Below are positions 1 to 10,174 of a DNA stretch of 64,000 nt, piece by piece. Each line of letters starts with the position of its first letter. The first letter of the stretch is position 1. Source of the stretch: Cohnella candidum (GTDB lineage: Bacteria; Bacillota; Bacilli; Paenibacillales; Paenibacillaceae); the NCBI RefSeq assembly GCF_003713065.1, contig NZ_CP033433.1, forward strand, positions 2,853,001-2,917,000, read 5' to 3'. A model generated the notes under the pieces. That model saw only the letters and a program-made list of their open reading frames with translations, did not search any database and was not told the origin of the DNA. The translations under genes were made by a program, and so were the position numbers.

Positions 1-545
1 ATGCTGGCCCCGTCCATGCAAGCCGATTCTTCCAATTCGAACGGGATCGTACGGAAAAAGCCGTAAAACACGAGCGTCGAGAACGAAAGGTTGAAAGCGA
101 TGTAAGGAACGATCAGCGACAGCAGAGAGTTGGCTAAATGGATTTCCCTCATCAGGACGGCCAGCGGTAGCAAGATGACCTGCACCGGAATGAAGAGTCC
201 CACGACCATGTACATTCGGGCCGTCTCCCGGAAACGCCATCTCAATCGGGCCGCCGCGTAGGCGAACATCACGGATAAGGCAATGGCTCCGGCCACCGTG
301 GCGGCCGATACGATGACGCTGTTCAGGAAGTAAACCGGAACCTTGAAGCTGTGCCAAGCCGTCGAATAGTTTTCGAATCGGAGCTTCAGCGGCGGGCCGA
401 ACGGGTTCGTGACGAATATTTCGTTATTGTTTTTAAGCGAATAGAATACCATCCACAGCAGCGGATACACGGACACGGCCGCGTAGATCCACATCAGAAA
501 CTGCGACAGCGGAGCCCGCCTTCTCCATCGGATTAATGTATGCAT
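1..545 (-). CDS. Carbohydrate ABC transporter permease, MalG-type (3' end outside window)
   Basis: Inner permease of a CUT1-type sugar importer. About 181 N-terminal residues are present and the rest lies beyond the left edge. The start is the ATG whose complement is at 543-545, preceded by a GGAGGG ribosome-binding site. The visible part has a first membrane helix (FLMWIYAAVSVYPLLWMVFYS), the typical polar stretch with FENYSTAW, further helices, and the beginning of the EAA loop (ELEESACMDGAS) that docks the ATPase. It follows the other permease by 12 bases and is the last visible gene of the binding protein-permease-permease operon. Substrate unknown. No ATPase is encoded nearby, so a shared MsmX-like ATPase is inferred. 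Confidence 0.9.
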   Translation of the reverse strand, partial: MHTLIRWRRRAPLSQFLMWIYAAVSVYPLLWMVFYSLKNNNEIFVTNPFGPPLKLRFENYSTAWHSFKVPVYFLNSVIVSAATVAGAIALSVMFAYAAARLRWRFRETARMYMVVGLFIPVQVILLPLAVLMREIHLANSLLSLIVPYIAFNLSFSTLVFYGFFRTIPFELEESACMDGAS

Positions 546-557
546 GCGCCGCCCTCC

Positions 558-1439
558 TTAATAGACGATCCGGTCGCGCGCGACGAGCCGGTTGATGAGC
601 AGCGTGACGACCAGGCATTCGATGACGAGGACGACCGCGGAAGCGCTGCCGTAGCCGAATTCGTTGATCCGGAACGCAGAGCGGTACATCAAGTACGTAA
701 GCGTGTAGGTGGAGGTACCCGGCCCTCCGCCCGTCATGATGAACATTTGGGCGAAAGCGCTGAGTCCCCCCGTCACGCCCAGCACCAGGCAAAAACGGTA
801 CGTTTCCCGAAGCAGCGGTACGCTGATCAGCCAATGGGCCTTCCATTTGCCCGCTCCGTCGATCCGCGCGGCTTCGAGAAAATGTTCGGGGATCGATTTG
901 ACCGCCGCGAACAGCAACGCGAAATGGTAACCCATAAAGTGCCAGGCATTGACGAAGGCGATCGCGTAGATTGCTTTTTCGGGGTCGCTCAGCCAATCCT
1001 GCCGGTAGGAAATCCCGAAGGCTTCGAACAGCCGGTTCAGCAAGCCGTACTCCCCGTTGTAAACCGCCAACCACAATTGGCAGACGACGGTCACGGACAA
1101 CACCACGGGAATGAAAAAGCTGATCCGGAGCCACTTGCGGCCCTTGACGAAAGCATCCGCCACGCCGAAAGCCAGCAGCGTGCCGACGCCGATCTGAAAG
1201 ACGGCGATGATCACCGCGAATATAAGCCCGTTGTATACGGAGGTTTTGAACAGTTCGTCTTGGAAGAGTTCTTTATAGTTATCCAGGAACAGAAAGGTTG
1301 CCGGATTGAGGCCGTCCCATTGGAAAAGGCTGCGGTAGACGGTCTGCAGCAGAGGCCAAAACACGATGGCCGAATACAAAATCAAAGCCGGAAGGACGAA
1401 GACGGCGACGGCCGTCCGGTTGCCCATAAATTTGTTCAT
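558..1439 (-). CDS. Sugar ABC transporter permease, MalF/UgpA-type
   Basis: Membrane subunit of the same sugar importer, 293 residues from the chosen start MNKFMGNRTAV. That ATG has a purine-rich GGAAAGGAAG site upstream; the reading frame stays open to 1484 but the extra residues are charged and not permease-like. About six membrane helices are visible, beginning with VAVFVLPALILYSAIVFWPLL. The ATPase-docking EAA loop is intact (EAARIDGAGKWK, followed by LISVPLL). A strong hairpin lies between this gene and the binding-protein gene upstream, which usually lets the binding protein be made in excess. Family is certain; the sugar is not. Confidence 0.93.
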   Translation of the reverse strand: MNKFMGNRTAVAVFVLPALILYSAIVFWPLLQTVYRSLFQWDGLNPATFLFLDNYKELFQDELFKTSVYNGLIFAVIIAVFQIGVGTLLAFGVADAFVKGRKWLRISFFIPVVLSVTVVCQLWLAVYNGEYGLLNRLFEAFGISYRQDWLSDPEKAIYAIAFVNAWHFMGYHFALLFAAVKSIPEHFLEAARIDGAGKWKAHWLISVPLLRETYRFCLVLGVTGGLSAFAQMFIMTGGGPGTSTYTLTYLMYRSAFRINEFGYGSASAVVLVIECLVVTLLINRLVARDRIVY

Positions 1440-1472
1440 GCTGCGCTTCCTTTCCTCGCCCCGGAAAAAGTT

Positions 1473-1496
1473 CACACCGCGCAAACGCGCGGTGTG
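1473..1496 (-). terminator. Intercistronic hairpin after the binding-protein gene
   Basis: Perfect 10-bp stem CACACCGCGC / GCGCGGTGTG with a four-base loop. On the minus strand it is followed by AACTTTTTCC, so it is a weak or partial terminator. It sits between the binding-protein stop and the first permease start, where it would stabilise the upstream message or reduce permease transcription. Confidence 0.7.
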
Positions 1497-1520
1497 ACTT
1501 GCGTCCGGATGAACGGCTGC

Positions 1521-2870
1521 TTATTTCCCGATGGACTTGTCGACTTCTTTCACGAACTGATCCACGGAGGATCCCGCCAACAGCGCCTGCGAAGCGTCTT
1601 CGATGCCGGCTTTGAATTTCGGGTTCGACAATCCCCAAGCGAACGAGGTGGATTTCATGTTCGGGATGACCTTCGCGAGTTCTTCCATCATCGGCGGATA
1701 AGGCTTCTCGATCGCTTTATCGACCTTCGTGGCGACGATCGGCGTTCCGCGTTGCGTATACTTGAATTCGGCGTATTTGCGGGACATGAAAGCCGCTACC
1801 TGAGCCGCGAGCTCGACGTGCTCGCTTTTCGGGTTCACGGCATAGCCGCCGGGACCGCCTCCGCCGCTGAAAATCAGCTTCGCCGATTCATAGCCGGCCG
1901 CGTCAATGCCCGGATAAGGCATCCAGGCCGCTTTGTCGCCAAGCGCTTTGGTCGACGCCTCGATTTCCCACTGGCCGTTTAGAAACATCGCCGCTTTCCC
2001 TTCATAGAAAAGAGCCGCCGCTTGGTCATAGTTCATGTTGGTCGCGCCTTTGGCAAGCAAACCTGCCTTAACCAGCTCGGACAGCTTCTCGGCCGCGGTT
2101 CTATATGCCGGGTCGCTGGCCTTCGCTTCGCCTTTGTCCAATTTCTTGATGCCTTCCGGGTCCAGCCGGCTGGCGAATACGTCGTAGAGCGCGACATCCG
2201 GCCATTTTTCCTTGGCGAACATGGAGAGCGGGATGATGCCGTTTTTCTTAAAAGTCTCGACGGCCGTTTTCCATTCGTCGAACGTCGTGGGGACTTTCAC
2301 GCCGTATTTCTCGAACAATTCTTTGTTGTAGTAAAGCAGCACCATCTCGTTGCCTGCGTAAGGGAAGGCGTAAATATGGCCATCGTCGGTCACCAGCGTG
2401 TTCATGGCGCTCGGCTGCATCGCGTCCTTGAAACCGAATTGATCCGCGTAAGCGTCGAGCTCTTGAATATTCCCCGACTGCTTGAATGTATTGATGATGT
2501 CGAGCCCCGCCTGGTAAATGTCGGGCAGGTTTCCCGTTGCCGCGTACGTTTTCAGCTTCTGCCCGTCGTCCTGCGCCTGGATGTCGAGTTCGAGCTCGAC
2601 GTTCGGCATTTCCTTCTTCAGCTCGGCGACCGCGTAGTCGTAAGGAAGCTTGGTATCTTCGTCCGCGTATTGGGCGTAAATGCGAAGCTTGACCTTCTCG
2701 TCCGCGGCCGAGGCGCTCGGAGAAGCGCTCGCCGACTCGGTTGCGCCGGTCGTGGCCGAAGCGGCCGGAGAAGCGGCGTTACCTTCTTCTTTGTTGCTGC
2801 CGGACCCGCAGGCCGCCGCCGTGAAGGCAAGCAGCGCGATCAACAGGACCGTTGCCGATTTTTTGATCAT
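1521..2870 (-). CDS. Extracellular solute-binding lipoprotein of sugar ABC transporter
   Basis: Captures the sugar outside the membrane and hands it to the two permeases encoded downstream. 449 residues. The N-terminus is a lipoprotein signal (LLIALLAFTAAAC, lipid-anchored Cys21) followed by a Ser/Ala-rich linker of about 35 residues, then a family 1 solute-binding fold: YYNKELFEKYGVKVPTTFDE and the GKAAMFLNGQWE segment are characteristic. A promoter with a TATAAT -10 box lies upstream, so the gene can be transcribed separately from the response-regulator gene. The neighbouring YesM/YesN pair probably controls it. Ligand not deducible; the nearby GH36 gene makes an alpha-galactoside possible but this is only proximity. 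Confidence 0.93.
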   Translation of the reverse strand: MIKKSATVLLIALLAFTAAACGSGSNKEEGNAASPAASATTGATESASASPSASAADEKVKLRIYAQYADEDTKLPYDYAVAELKKEMPNVELELDIQAQDDGQKLKTYAATGNLPDIYQAGLDIINTFKQSGNIQELDAYADQFGFKDAMQPSAMNTLVTDDGHIYAFPYAGNEMVLLYYNKELFEKYGVKVPTTFDEWKTAVETFKKNGIIPLSMFAKEKWPDVALYDVFASRLDPEGIKKLDKGEAKASDPAYRTAAEKLSELVKAGLLAKGATNMNYDQAAALFYEGKAAMFLNGQWEIEASTKALGDKAAWMPYPGIDAAGYESAKLIFSGGGGPGGYAVNPKSEHVELAAQVAAFMSRKYAEFKYTQRGTPIVATKVDKAIEKPYPPMMEELAKVIPNMKSTSFAWGLSNPKFKAGIEDASQALLAGSSVDQFVKEVDKSIGK

Positions 2871-2914
2871 TGGATGGACCTCCCCAAGAGTATCGCTTTT
2901 CGTTTACGAGGTTC

Positions 2915-2943
2915 ATTATAAAATCCTCCCCCTCCCTCGATAA
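2915..2943 (-). promoter_or_regulatory. Probable sigma-A promoter of the binding-protein operon
   Basis: On the minus strand TTATCG and TATAAT are separated by 17 bases, about 45 bases before the binding-protein start. The spacer is an unusual run of G and A. The poor -35 box fits a promoter needing an activator, presumably the YesN-type regulator encoded just upstream. Confidence 0.55.
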
Positions 2944-2995
2944 TGGAAAAAACGATGGGGAATTGTACTTTCCGCTTCAATTTCCCGGGCCTTAT

Positions 2996-4588
2996 TCAGG
3001 TTCTTGCTCCCTTGGCCGCGTTTTCGTACTCGCTGGGAGGCACGCCGAAAAATTTACGGAAGCTTTTGCTGAAATACCCCGGATCGGAAAACCCGACCTT
3101 TTCCGCCACGTCGGACAAGCGAAGCGGCCCGCCGATCAACTCTTTCGCTTTCGTCATCCGGACGTGGATGAGGTACTCCCCCGCCGTCATGCCGTAGGTT
3201 TTCTTGAAAACCGCCCGAAGGTAGCTCGGATTGATGAACAACCGGGCAGCCACGCCTTCCACGGACAGATCGGGATCTCCGTAATGTTCCTCGATATGCT
3301 GCCTGGCGGTGTTGGCGATGATGGAAGCGCGGGTTTGCTTATGCCGGCTGACATAGTCGAAGGCCCTTCGGAAGAGAGGCTTCATCCACGCTTTCACGTT
3401 CTCGGCCGTCTCCAGAGTCCGGATTTCCGAATACGGAAAGAAATGCTCCCCGAAGCAATCCTCAATAGGGTGACCCGCTTCGGTGACATGGGAAAGACAA
3501 ACCGATACCCACCCCATGCAGGCCACGTAAATCAGATCCAGAGACAGCTTCCGGTCGCGGATGATTCGGAACAGCTCGTCCAACTTCGAATCGAGGGAAG
3601 GCCAATCGCCGATCCGAAGCTGGTGCGCCAGCTGCTCGTTCGTATCCGCGGGGAAAGCCGTGCCTTCTCCCTTCGAATCCAAGGCCTCGAAGGCGATCAC
3701 GCGATCCTCCCCGAGCGTGAACTTGTTCCTCAGCGCCTGTCTCGCTTCCCCGTAAGACCGGCGGATTCCCTCGATGCCGTCATGGCCGGTCCCCAATCCG
3801 ATGGTGACGGTCAGCTTGAGGTATTTGCGGATGTATCGGCATACCTTCTCGTAGGCTTCGACGCTGTTTTGCGCCGCTCTTCCCGGCGCTCCGTTCTCTT
3901 TCCGCAAACAAAGAATATGGCCCTCGGGACCGTGGAAGACGTGCAGCTGCCCATCCTCCTCCATCGTTTCCTGCAGGATGTTCGCCACCGCGAATTTCCA
4001 CAACTGACGTTCCGCAGGCTCGTTCCAGCGCCGCTCCATGTGGTCGATTTCGATGCAAGCCACGCCGTGCCTCAAGCCCAGGCTCACGCCAAGCTGCCCG
4101 AGTCGCGACGCGATCCGCTCGGCCGGTTCCGCCGCTTCCCCCGAAACCAACCGGTTCAACATGCTCTCCGCCATCAATTGGCGATCCGCCTTTTCCGTCT
4201 GCAGCGCTTCAAGCGAATCCCGGTGCTTCTGCCTGCATTTCAAAAGGGTCAGGACCAGTTCGTCCTTCGAGAACGGTTTGAGGATGTAATCCTCCACGCC
4301 GAGGCGTATCGCCGTCCTGGCGTAGTCGAATTCATTGTGACCGGTGATGATGATGACGTCCATGCGAGGGTTAACGGCTTTAAGACGTTCCGTCAAGGTA
4401 AGCCCGTCCATGTTCGGCATGTTGATGTCCACGAGCGCCAAATCGGGTGCCGTGCGTTCGGCCAGTTCCAGCGCTTCTTCGCCGTTTCGCGCTTCGCCGC
4501 AAATGCTGAATCCGTACGCCGCCCAATCCAGGGCTTGCTTCAAATAGTCGCGGAATATCGCTTCATCGTCCGCGATGAGGATTTTCAT
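2996..4588 (-). CDS. YesN-type response regulator with AraC DNA-binding domain
   Basis: Cytoplasmic transcription factor of a sugar-responsive two-component system, 530 residues. The N-terminal receiver domain (about 1-120) has the acidic pocket IADDEA and the phospho-acceptor Asp54 in LVDINMPNMDG, plus the conserved Lys in ILKPFSKDEL. A long middle region (about 130-420) is typical of this family. The C-terminal AraC domain (about 425-525) has two helix-turn-helix units, ending GFSDPGYFSKSFRKFFGVPPSEY. Its start overlaps the kinase stop by four bases (ATGA), showing translational coupling. It likely activates the ABC operon that begins immediately downstream. Confidence 0.95.
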   Translation of the reverse strand: MKILIADDEAIFRDYLKQALDWAAYGFSICGEARNGEEALELAERTAPDLALVDINMPNMDGLTLTERLKAVNPRMDVIIITGHNEFDYARTAIRLGVEDYILKPFSKDELVLTLLKCRQKHRDSLEALQTEKADRQLMAESMLNRLVSGEAAEPAERIASRLGQLGVSLGLRHGVACIEIDHMERRWNEPAERQLWKFAVANILQETMEEDGQLHVFHGPEGHILCLRKENGAPGRAAQNSVEAYEKVCRYIRKYLKLTVTIGLGTGHDGIEGIRRSYGEARQALRNKFTLGEDRVIAFEALDSKGEGTAFPADTNEQLAHQLRIGDWPSLDSKLDELFRIIRDRKLSLDLIYVACMGWVSVCLSHVTEAGHPIEDCFGEHFFPYSEIRTLETAENVKAWMKPLFRRAFDYVSRHKQTRASIIANTARQHIEEHYGDPDLSVEGVAARLFINPSYLRAVFKKTYGMTAGEYLIHVRMTKAKELIGGPLRLSDVAEKVGFSDPGYFSKSFRKFFGVPPSEYENAAKGART

Positions 4589-6414
4589 GCAGGTTCCTCC
4601 TCTTTCCTTCCCGTTTCGCGATGGCTGGAAGGGATCGGCAGGACGGCCGTGACGACGGTGCCTTCGCCGGGCTTCGATTCGATCCGGATGCCGTACGGCT
4701 CGCCGAAGTATAGCCGGATGCGCTCCTGCACGCTTCGGAGGCCGAAACTTGCGAGCGAGGCTCCTTTCGCCGGTTCCTCCCGCTCCCAGATCGCTTCCAA
4801 TGCGAACGAGTCCATGCCTACCCCGTTGTCCTCCACCTTGAGCAGCACGTGCGTTTCCGACAGCTCGCCGGAGATCGTGAGGGTCCCGAATCGGCCGGCA
4901 GGCTTAAGACCGTGGTAGATCGCGTTTTCCACCAAAGGTTGCAACGTAAGCTTTAGGATCGGGTAGAACTCCAACTCCGCGGGCACGTCGATCCGGTAAT
5001 CGAAAACGTCGGAATAACGGATCCGCTGGATCGCCAAATAATCGCGCACGTTTTGGAGTTCCTCCCCTACCGTGATGATTTCCCGCCCTTTGCTGAGCAC
5101 GATCCGGTAATAGTCCGCCAAAGCTTTGGTCGTTCTTTGCACGTCCTTGCTTCTTCCCATCTCCGAAAGTGTATAGATGACGTCTAGCGTGTTGTATAAA
5201 AAATGGGGCTTGATCTGCGATTGGATGAGGGCGAGCTCATACTCCCTTTTGAGTTTCTGCTCGCTGCGCACGCTTTGGAGCAGCCCGCGGATGCGTTCGA
5301 TCATGCCGTTGAAGCCGGCTCCCAGCATTCCGATTTCGTCGCTTCCCCGGGCTTCGAAACGGCTGTCGAGCGATCCGTCTTGCACTTTGCGCATCGTTCG
5401 GGTTAAGCGGACCAGCGGCGTCGCGATCGTGCGCGCCAAAAGTCCCGCGCCGAAGAGAACGAGCAGCAGACAGCCCGCCCCGAGGGCCACGATGAACCAG
5501 CTTACTTTGCCCGTGTCCCGGGTAAGCTCCTTCATCGGAACGCGGGTAACCAGCGTCCATCCCATTAGGTTCAGCCGATGCGCCACCGACAGTTCGCCCC
5601 CGTCCCGGAACGTTCGGTCCGTCCCGCCTAAACCGGATGCCATCGCCCACTGCCGCAAAGCCGGCTTGTCCACGGAGGTTAGGAGCATGGCCGCATCCAA
5701 AGCGGATACGATTCTGCCTTTGCCGTCCACTAACATGTGCGTCGCCCGGAATTCGGAGCCGACGGCCGGGAAAATGCCGGAGAGGTGTTTCTCGTCCACG
5801 TTCAGGATCAGCCACCCGAGGGTTCGGCCGGTATTGATTTCGATGACTTTCTTGCCCAGCGTCAGGACGACCTGCCCTTTGTCGCGGACGAAGAAGTTCC
5901 TTTTCTGCATGCCGAACCACATGTTTTCGCCGGAGGATCGGCGCAGCGTCTTCAGCATTTCGCTGTCCGGGAAATGATCCGCTCCTTCCTGGAGACTCGG
6001 GTGGGAAGCGTAAGTTCTTCCCCCCGTGTCGACGAACACGGCGGAATCCACGTCCGGAAATACGAGAAGCGCGAAGCTGATTTGGTTCACGATCAGCGAC
6101 GTGTAACGGGGATCCTCCACCTCGCCCGGTTCTCCCTCTTCTTTGACGACACGGTTCAGGCTCAAAGTCAGGCTGTTCGCGCTGCTTTCGGCGTTTTGCA
6201 GAATTCCCTGAACCCGCGTCGAGATGAGCCGGGCGTTATCCGACACGCTTTGCACGGTTTTGTTTACGATCGATTGCGTGTAGATCCGGTTGGAGACGTA
6301 CCCGAGCAAGAACAACGGCAGCACGACGAGCGGAATATAGATCACGATGATCTTGTTGCGGATCGTCCGGCTGCGGAACCACTCGGAAAGTCCGGAAACG
6401 GGCATGCGGGACAC
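4585..6414 (-). CDS. YesM-type membrane sensor histidine kinase
   Basis: Senses an extracellular cue, often the ligand-loaded binding protein, and phosphorylates the response regulator encoded next. 609 residues; an internal Met at residue 4 is an alternative start. Helix 1 is at about 21-42, an extracellular dCache-like sensor spans about 45-300, helix 2 is at about 305-327, HAMP at about 328-380. The phospho-acceptor is His404 in QIKPHFLYNTLD (HisKA_7TM/His_kinase family). The ATP-binding domain shows the N box (PLVENAIYHGL) and G boxes (VEDNGVGMD). First gene of the visible operon, with a terminator of the GH36 gene upstream. Confidence 0.95.
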   Translation of the reverse strand: MSRMPVSGLSEWFRSRTIRNKIIVIYIPLVVLPLFLLGYVSNRIYTQSIVNKTVQSVSDNARLISTRVQGILQNAESSANSLTLSLNRVVKEEGEPGEVEDPRYTSLIVNQISFALLVFPDVDSAVFVDTGGRTYASHPSLQEGADHFPDSEMLKTLRRSSGENMWFGMQKRNFFVRDKGQVVLTLGKKVIEINTGRTLGWLILNVDEKHLSGIFPAVGSEFRATHMLVDGKGRIVSALDAAMLLTSVDKPALRQWAMASGLGGTDRTFRDGGELSVAHRLNLMGWTLVTRVPMKELTRDTGKVSWFIVALGAGCLLLVLFGAGLLARTIATPLVRLTRTMRKVQDGSLDSRFEARGSDEIGMLGAGFNGMIERIRGLLQSVRSEQKLKREYELALIQSQIKPHFLYNTLDVIYTLSEMGRSKDVQRTTKALADYYRIVLSKGREIITVGEELQNVRDYLAIQRIRYSDVFDYRIDVPAELEFYPILKLTLQPLVENAIYHGLKPAGRFGTLTISGELSETHVLLKVEDNGVGMDSFALEAIWEREEPAKGASLASFGLRSVQERIRLYFGEPYGIRIESKPGEGTVVTAVLPIPSSHRETGRKEEEPA

Positions 6415-6485
6415 GTTCCTTTGCTGGAGATGTAATCGCTATCATAATGGCGAATTCAACCGTTCGTCAATGATTCATGCGAAAA

Positions 6486-6520
6486 GGACAGAGTGCCCGG
6501 CTTGCCGGGACGCTCTGTCC
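6486..6520 (-). terminator. Rho-independent terminator of the alpha-galactosidase gene
   Basis: Long hairpin with outer stem GGACAGAG / CTCTGTCC and inner stem CCCGGC / GCCGGG. On the minus strand it is followed by TTTTCGC. It lies about 15 bases past the GH36 stop codon. Confidence 0.8.
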
Positions 6521-6535
6521 GTGTTTCCTATATCC

Positions 6536-8728
6536 CTATTCGGCTCTCAGCTTGAATACCAGACTCGCGAAATCGCCCTGCATCTGCGGCAGCGGGATCC
6601 CAAAATGCATCAAGCGGTCGCCCGCGAACGCGGCGTCCGCTCCCTCGATCCGATAGGAGATCGCCGGATCCAAGCCGCGCAGCTTCAGCCTTCTCAGCGG
6701 CGGGTTCGGCTCGGCCAACGTCCGGAAGTAGAACGCGACGGCTTCCTTGCGGTCCTCCGACACGAACATCCACGCCGTCTCGTTGCCCTCGAACGGGCTT
6801 TTCAGCCGGTACAGGTCCCCGGTTTGGATCAAACCCCGCAGCTCCTTGTAAGCCGCGACCTGCCGTTTGACGATTTCCTTCTCTTCCTCATGAAAACGGG
6901 TCAAATCGAGCTCGTAGCCGAAATTGCCCGACATCGCCACGTCACCGCGCACGGCGAGAGAAGTGATGCGGCCCACCTGGTGGTTCGGCACGTCGGAGAC
7001 GTGGGCGCCCATGCTGCTGACCGGATACACGAGGCTTGTGCCGTATTGAATTTTGAGCCGTTCGATCGCGTCCGTGTCGTCGCTGGTCCAGGTTTGCGGC
7101 ATGTAATGGAGCATGCCGGGGTCGAAACGTCCTCCGCCGCCGGAGCAGCTCTCGAACAGGATGTTGGGGAAGGCTGACGTCAGCTTCTCCAGCAAGTCGT
7201 ACAGCCCTAGCATGTAACGGTGCGCGACTTCGGATTGTCGGTCTTCCGGCAGCGCGGCGGAACCGATTTCCGACATGTTGCGGTTCATGTCCCATTTGAC
7301 GTAAGAGATCGGACAGCTGGAGAAAATGCCGCTCAAAGCCTCGTACAAGTAGTCGCGAACGTCTTGGCGGGACATGTCGAGAATGAGCTGCTGGCGTGCC
7401 TCCGTCCTTCTGCGGCCGGGCACATGCAGGCACCAATCCGGATGGGCGCGGTACAAGTCGCTGTCCGGCGAGATCATTTCGGGCTCGAACCACAGGCCAA
7501 ATTGCAAGCCCTTCTGATTCACCCGCTCCGCGAGGTCGCGAAGCCCGTTCGGCAGCTTCTTCCGGTCCACGAACCAGTCCCCGAGGGAGCTGCGGTCGTC
7601 GTCCCGTTTGCCGAACCAACCGTCGTCCAGCACGAACAGCTCGATGCCGAGATCCGCTCCGGCTTGGGCAATCGCTTCGATTTTATCGGCGTTGAAGTCG
7701 AAATAAGTGGCTTCCCAGTTGTTGACCAGGATCGGACGGGCTTGATCCCGGTGGGTTCCCCGGCACAGACGTGTGCGGTACAGGCGGTGGTAAGCGCGGG
7801 ACATGCCGCCGAGCCCTTCCGACGAATAGACGAGCACCGCTTCCGGAGTCTGGAACGATTCGCCGGCGCCCAGTTTCCACGCGAAATCGAAAGGGTTAAG
7901 TCCGATCGACACCCGGGTCATATCGAACTGGTCGACTTCCGCTTGAGCCAGGAAATTGCCGCTGTAGACGAGGCTGAAGCCGAATGCGTCCCCTTGGTCT
8001 TCATCCGTATTCGGCCGAACGAGCGCCGCGAACGGATTCAGGTTGTGGCTGCTCGCGCCCCGGCGGCTCTCGATCCGGGTGCCTCCGGCGGCGACCGGCC
8101 TTCTCGTGATATGCCGCTCGCGCGTCCATGCGCCGGCCAGGTACACGAACTCGTAATCCCGGTCGTGGAAATCGATGCTTGCGCTCAGCGCCCGCAGAAT
8201 GGTGAGCGGCGCAGCGCCCTCCGCCAGTTCCAGGCGCGCGGACCGGGTGACGGCGTTCGCCGCCTCGAAAACGGAATACGACAAAACGACGGTCAGCCCG
8301 CTGTAGGCGTCCGCCAGCGTCAATTCCAACGTATGGGCTTCGTCATCGGTCTCCGTGTAGGTCGCGGGCAGCCCCTGAAGCTTCGGCTTGCCGGAGAAGA
8401 TCCGATGGCTCTCGTACTGCAGCTCGGTAATCCGGGTTCCGTCGGCAAGCCGCACTTGGTAGGCCGGCTCCCGGAAATCGCTCGTGCCGTATTGCGGATA
8501 TTCCTGGGGAAGCGTGTCCAGGGAGATCGTGTGGTCGTCCTCCACCGGATTCGGAGAGAACGAAGCTCGCTGTACGCGCTGGACCATGCCGTTCCAATTC
8601 GCGTCGTCCCGCAGGCGTTTGCCCCAGTACACATGCACCGGATAGCCGCGCACGATTTGAATTACATAGCTCATGTCGTTTGAGCGGAGATGGAACAGAT
8701 TTTGCGATTCGTGATAGGTGATGGGCAT
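6536..8728 (-). CDS. Alpha-galactosidase, GH36
   Basis: Hydrolyses terminal alpha-1,6-galactosides such as melibiose and raffinose. 730 residues without a signal peptide, so cytosolic, and the usual length for Bacillus-type tetrameric GH36 enzymes. Domains: N-terminal beta-supersandwich (about 1-320), a catalytic barrel (about 330-630) and a C-terminal beta domain. The catalytic nucleophile is Asp480 in YVKWDMNR and the acid/base is Asp550 in WTSDDTDAIER; these match the positions known for the Geobacillus enzyme within two residues. VLDDGWFGKRDDD and ESCSGGGGRFDPG line the active site. It follows a LacI gene by 48 bases and is probably repressed by it. Confidence 0.95.
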   Translation of the reverse strand: MPITYHESQNLFHLRSNDMSYVIQIVRGYPVHVYWGKRLRDDANWNGMVQRVQRASFSPNPVEDDHTISLDTLPQEYPQYGTSDFREPAYQVRLADGTRITELQYESHRIFSGKPKLQGLPATYTETDDEAHTLELTLADAYSGLTVVLSYSVFEAANAVTRSARLELAEGAAPLTILRALSASIDFHDRDYEFVYLAGAWTRERHITRRPVAAGGTRIESRRGASSHNLNPFAALVRPNTDEDQGDAFGFSLVYSGNFLAQAEVDQFDMTRVSIGLNPFDFAWKLGAGESFQTPEAVLVYSSEGLGGMSRAYHRLYRTRLCRGTHRDQARPILVNNWEATYFDFNADKIEAIAQAGADLGIELFVLDDGWFGKRDDDRSSLGDWFVDRKKLPNGLRDLAERVNQKGLQFGLWFEPEMISPDSDLYRAHPDWCLHVPGRRRTEARQQLILDMSRQDVRDYLYEALSGIFSSCPISYVKWDMNRNMSEIGSAALPEDRQSEVAHRYMLGLYDLLEKLTSAFPNILFESCSGGGGRFDPGMLHYMPQTWTSDDTDAIERLKIQYGTSLVYPVSSMGAHVSDVPNHQVGRITSLAVRGDVAMSGNFGYELDLTRFHEEEKEIVKRQVAAYKELRGLIQTGDLYRLKSPFEGNETAWMFVSEDRKEAVAFYFRTLAEPNPPLRRLKLRGLDPAISYRIEGADAAFAGDRLMHFGIPLPQMQGDFASLVFKLRAE

Positions 8729-8776
8729 GGTTTTCTTCCTTTCAGGATTCGAGTTTCGAAAGAATAGGGACTGGAT

Positions 8777-9861
<1,085 letters not shown>

Positions 9862-9932
9862 TTTTATTATATAGAGCTGGCGGGCTTCTAGCAACCGATA
9901 ATCGCTCACGCTCAACTCCCGCTGGATCAAAG

Positions 9933-10118
9933 GATGCAAATGTACATCTTTTTCGAAACAGGCATTGAGGTGTAGTCGCATTGATGCAAATATGCATGTA
10001 TTTCTTTGAAAAAGCTCTTAATGAGCGAATATGACTCGAAATACCTGCACGATTGCACCTATTCCTATCCAACGAACGGGTTCCCCGGAAGATAGATGCA
10101 CAATCGCAGGTATTCGAG
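9933..10118. repeat. Degenerate roughly 50-bp repeats with a long inverted repeat
   Basis: A TGCA-rich core recurs at 9933, 9983, about 10044 and 10095 (examples GATGCAAATGTACATC, GATGCAAATATGCATG, GATGCACAATCGCAGG), spaced 50, 61 and 51 bases. The last two copies are also an imperfect inverted repeat: CTCGAAATACCTGC at 10035 pairs with GCAGGTATTCGAG ending at 10118, arms about 27 bases, loop about 29. No protein is encoded here; the small reading frame across the copies only mirrors the repeat. With the 10173-10274 repeats it fills the 463-base gap between LacI and the hydrolase gene. Confidence 0.6.
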
Positions 10119-10148
10119 CCCTCGCAGAAGACCCCGTTATCGCACAAC

Positions 10149-10174
10149 AAAAAACCGCGACCTCATGGTCGCGG
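10149..10174 (-). terminator. Terminator of the cysteine hydrolase transcript
   Basis: Perfect stem CCGCGACC / GGTCGCGG, four-base loop, followed on the minus strand by TTTTTTGTT. It lies about 107 bases after the hydrolase stop; the two 51-bp repeats occupy the space between, so they form the 3' untranslated region. Confidence 0.85.

Noticed and set aside
540..1982. Long plus-strand reading frame opposite the permease and binding-protein genes
   Set aside because: Composition is Arg/Gln/Asp-rich without any domain, lies antisense to two well-recognised genes, and is a shadow produced by GC-rich codon use.
7220..8683. 487-codon plus-strand frame opposite the GH36 gene
   Set aside because: Antisense to a clear alpha-galactosidase with intact catalytic motifs; no ribosome-binding site or family features.
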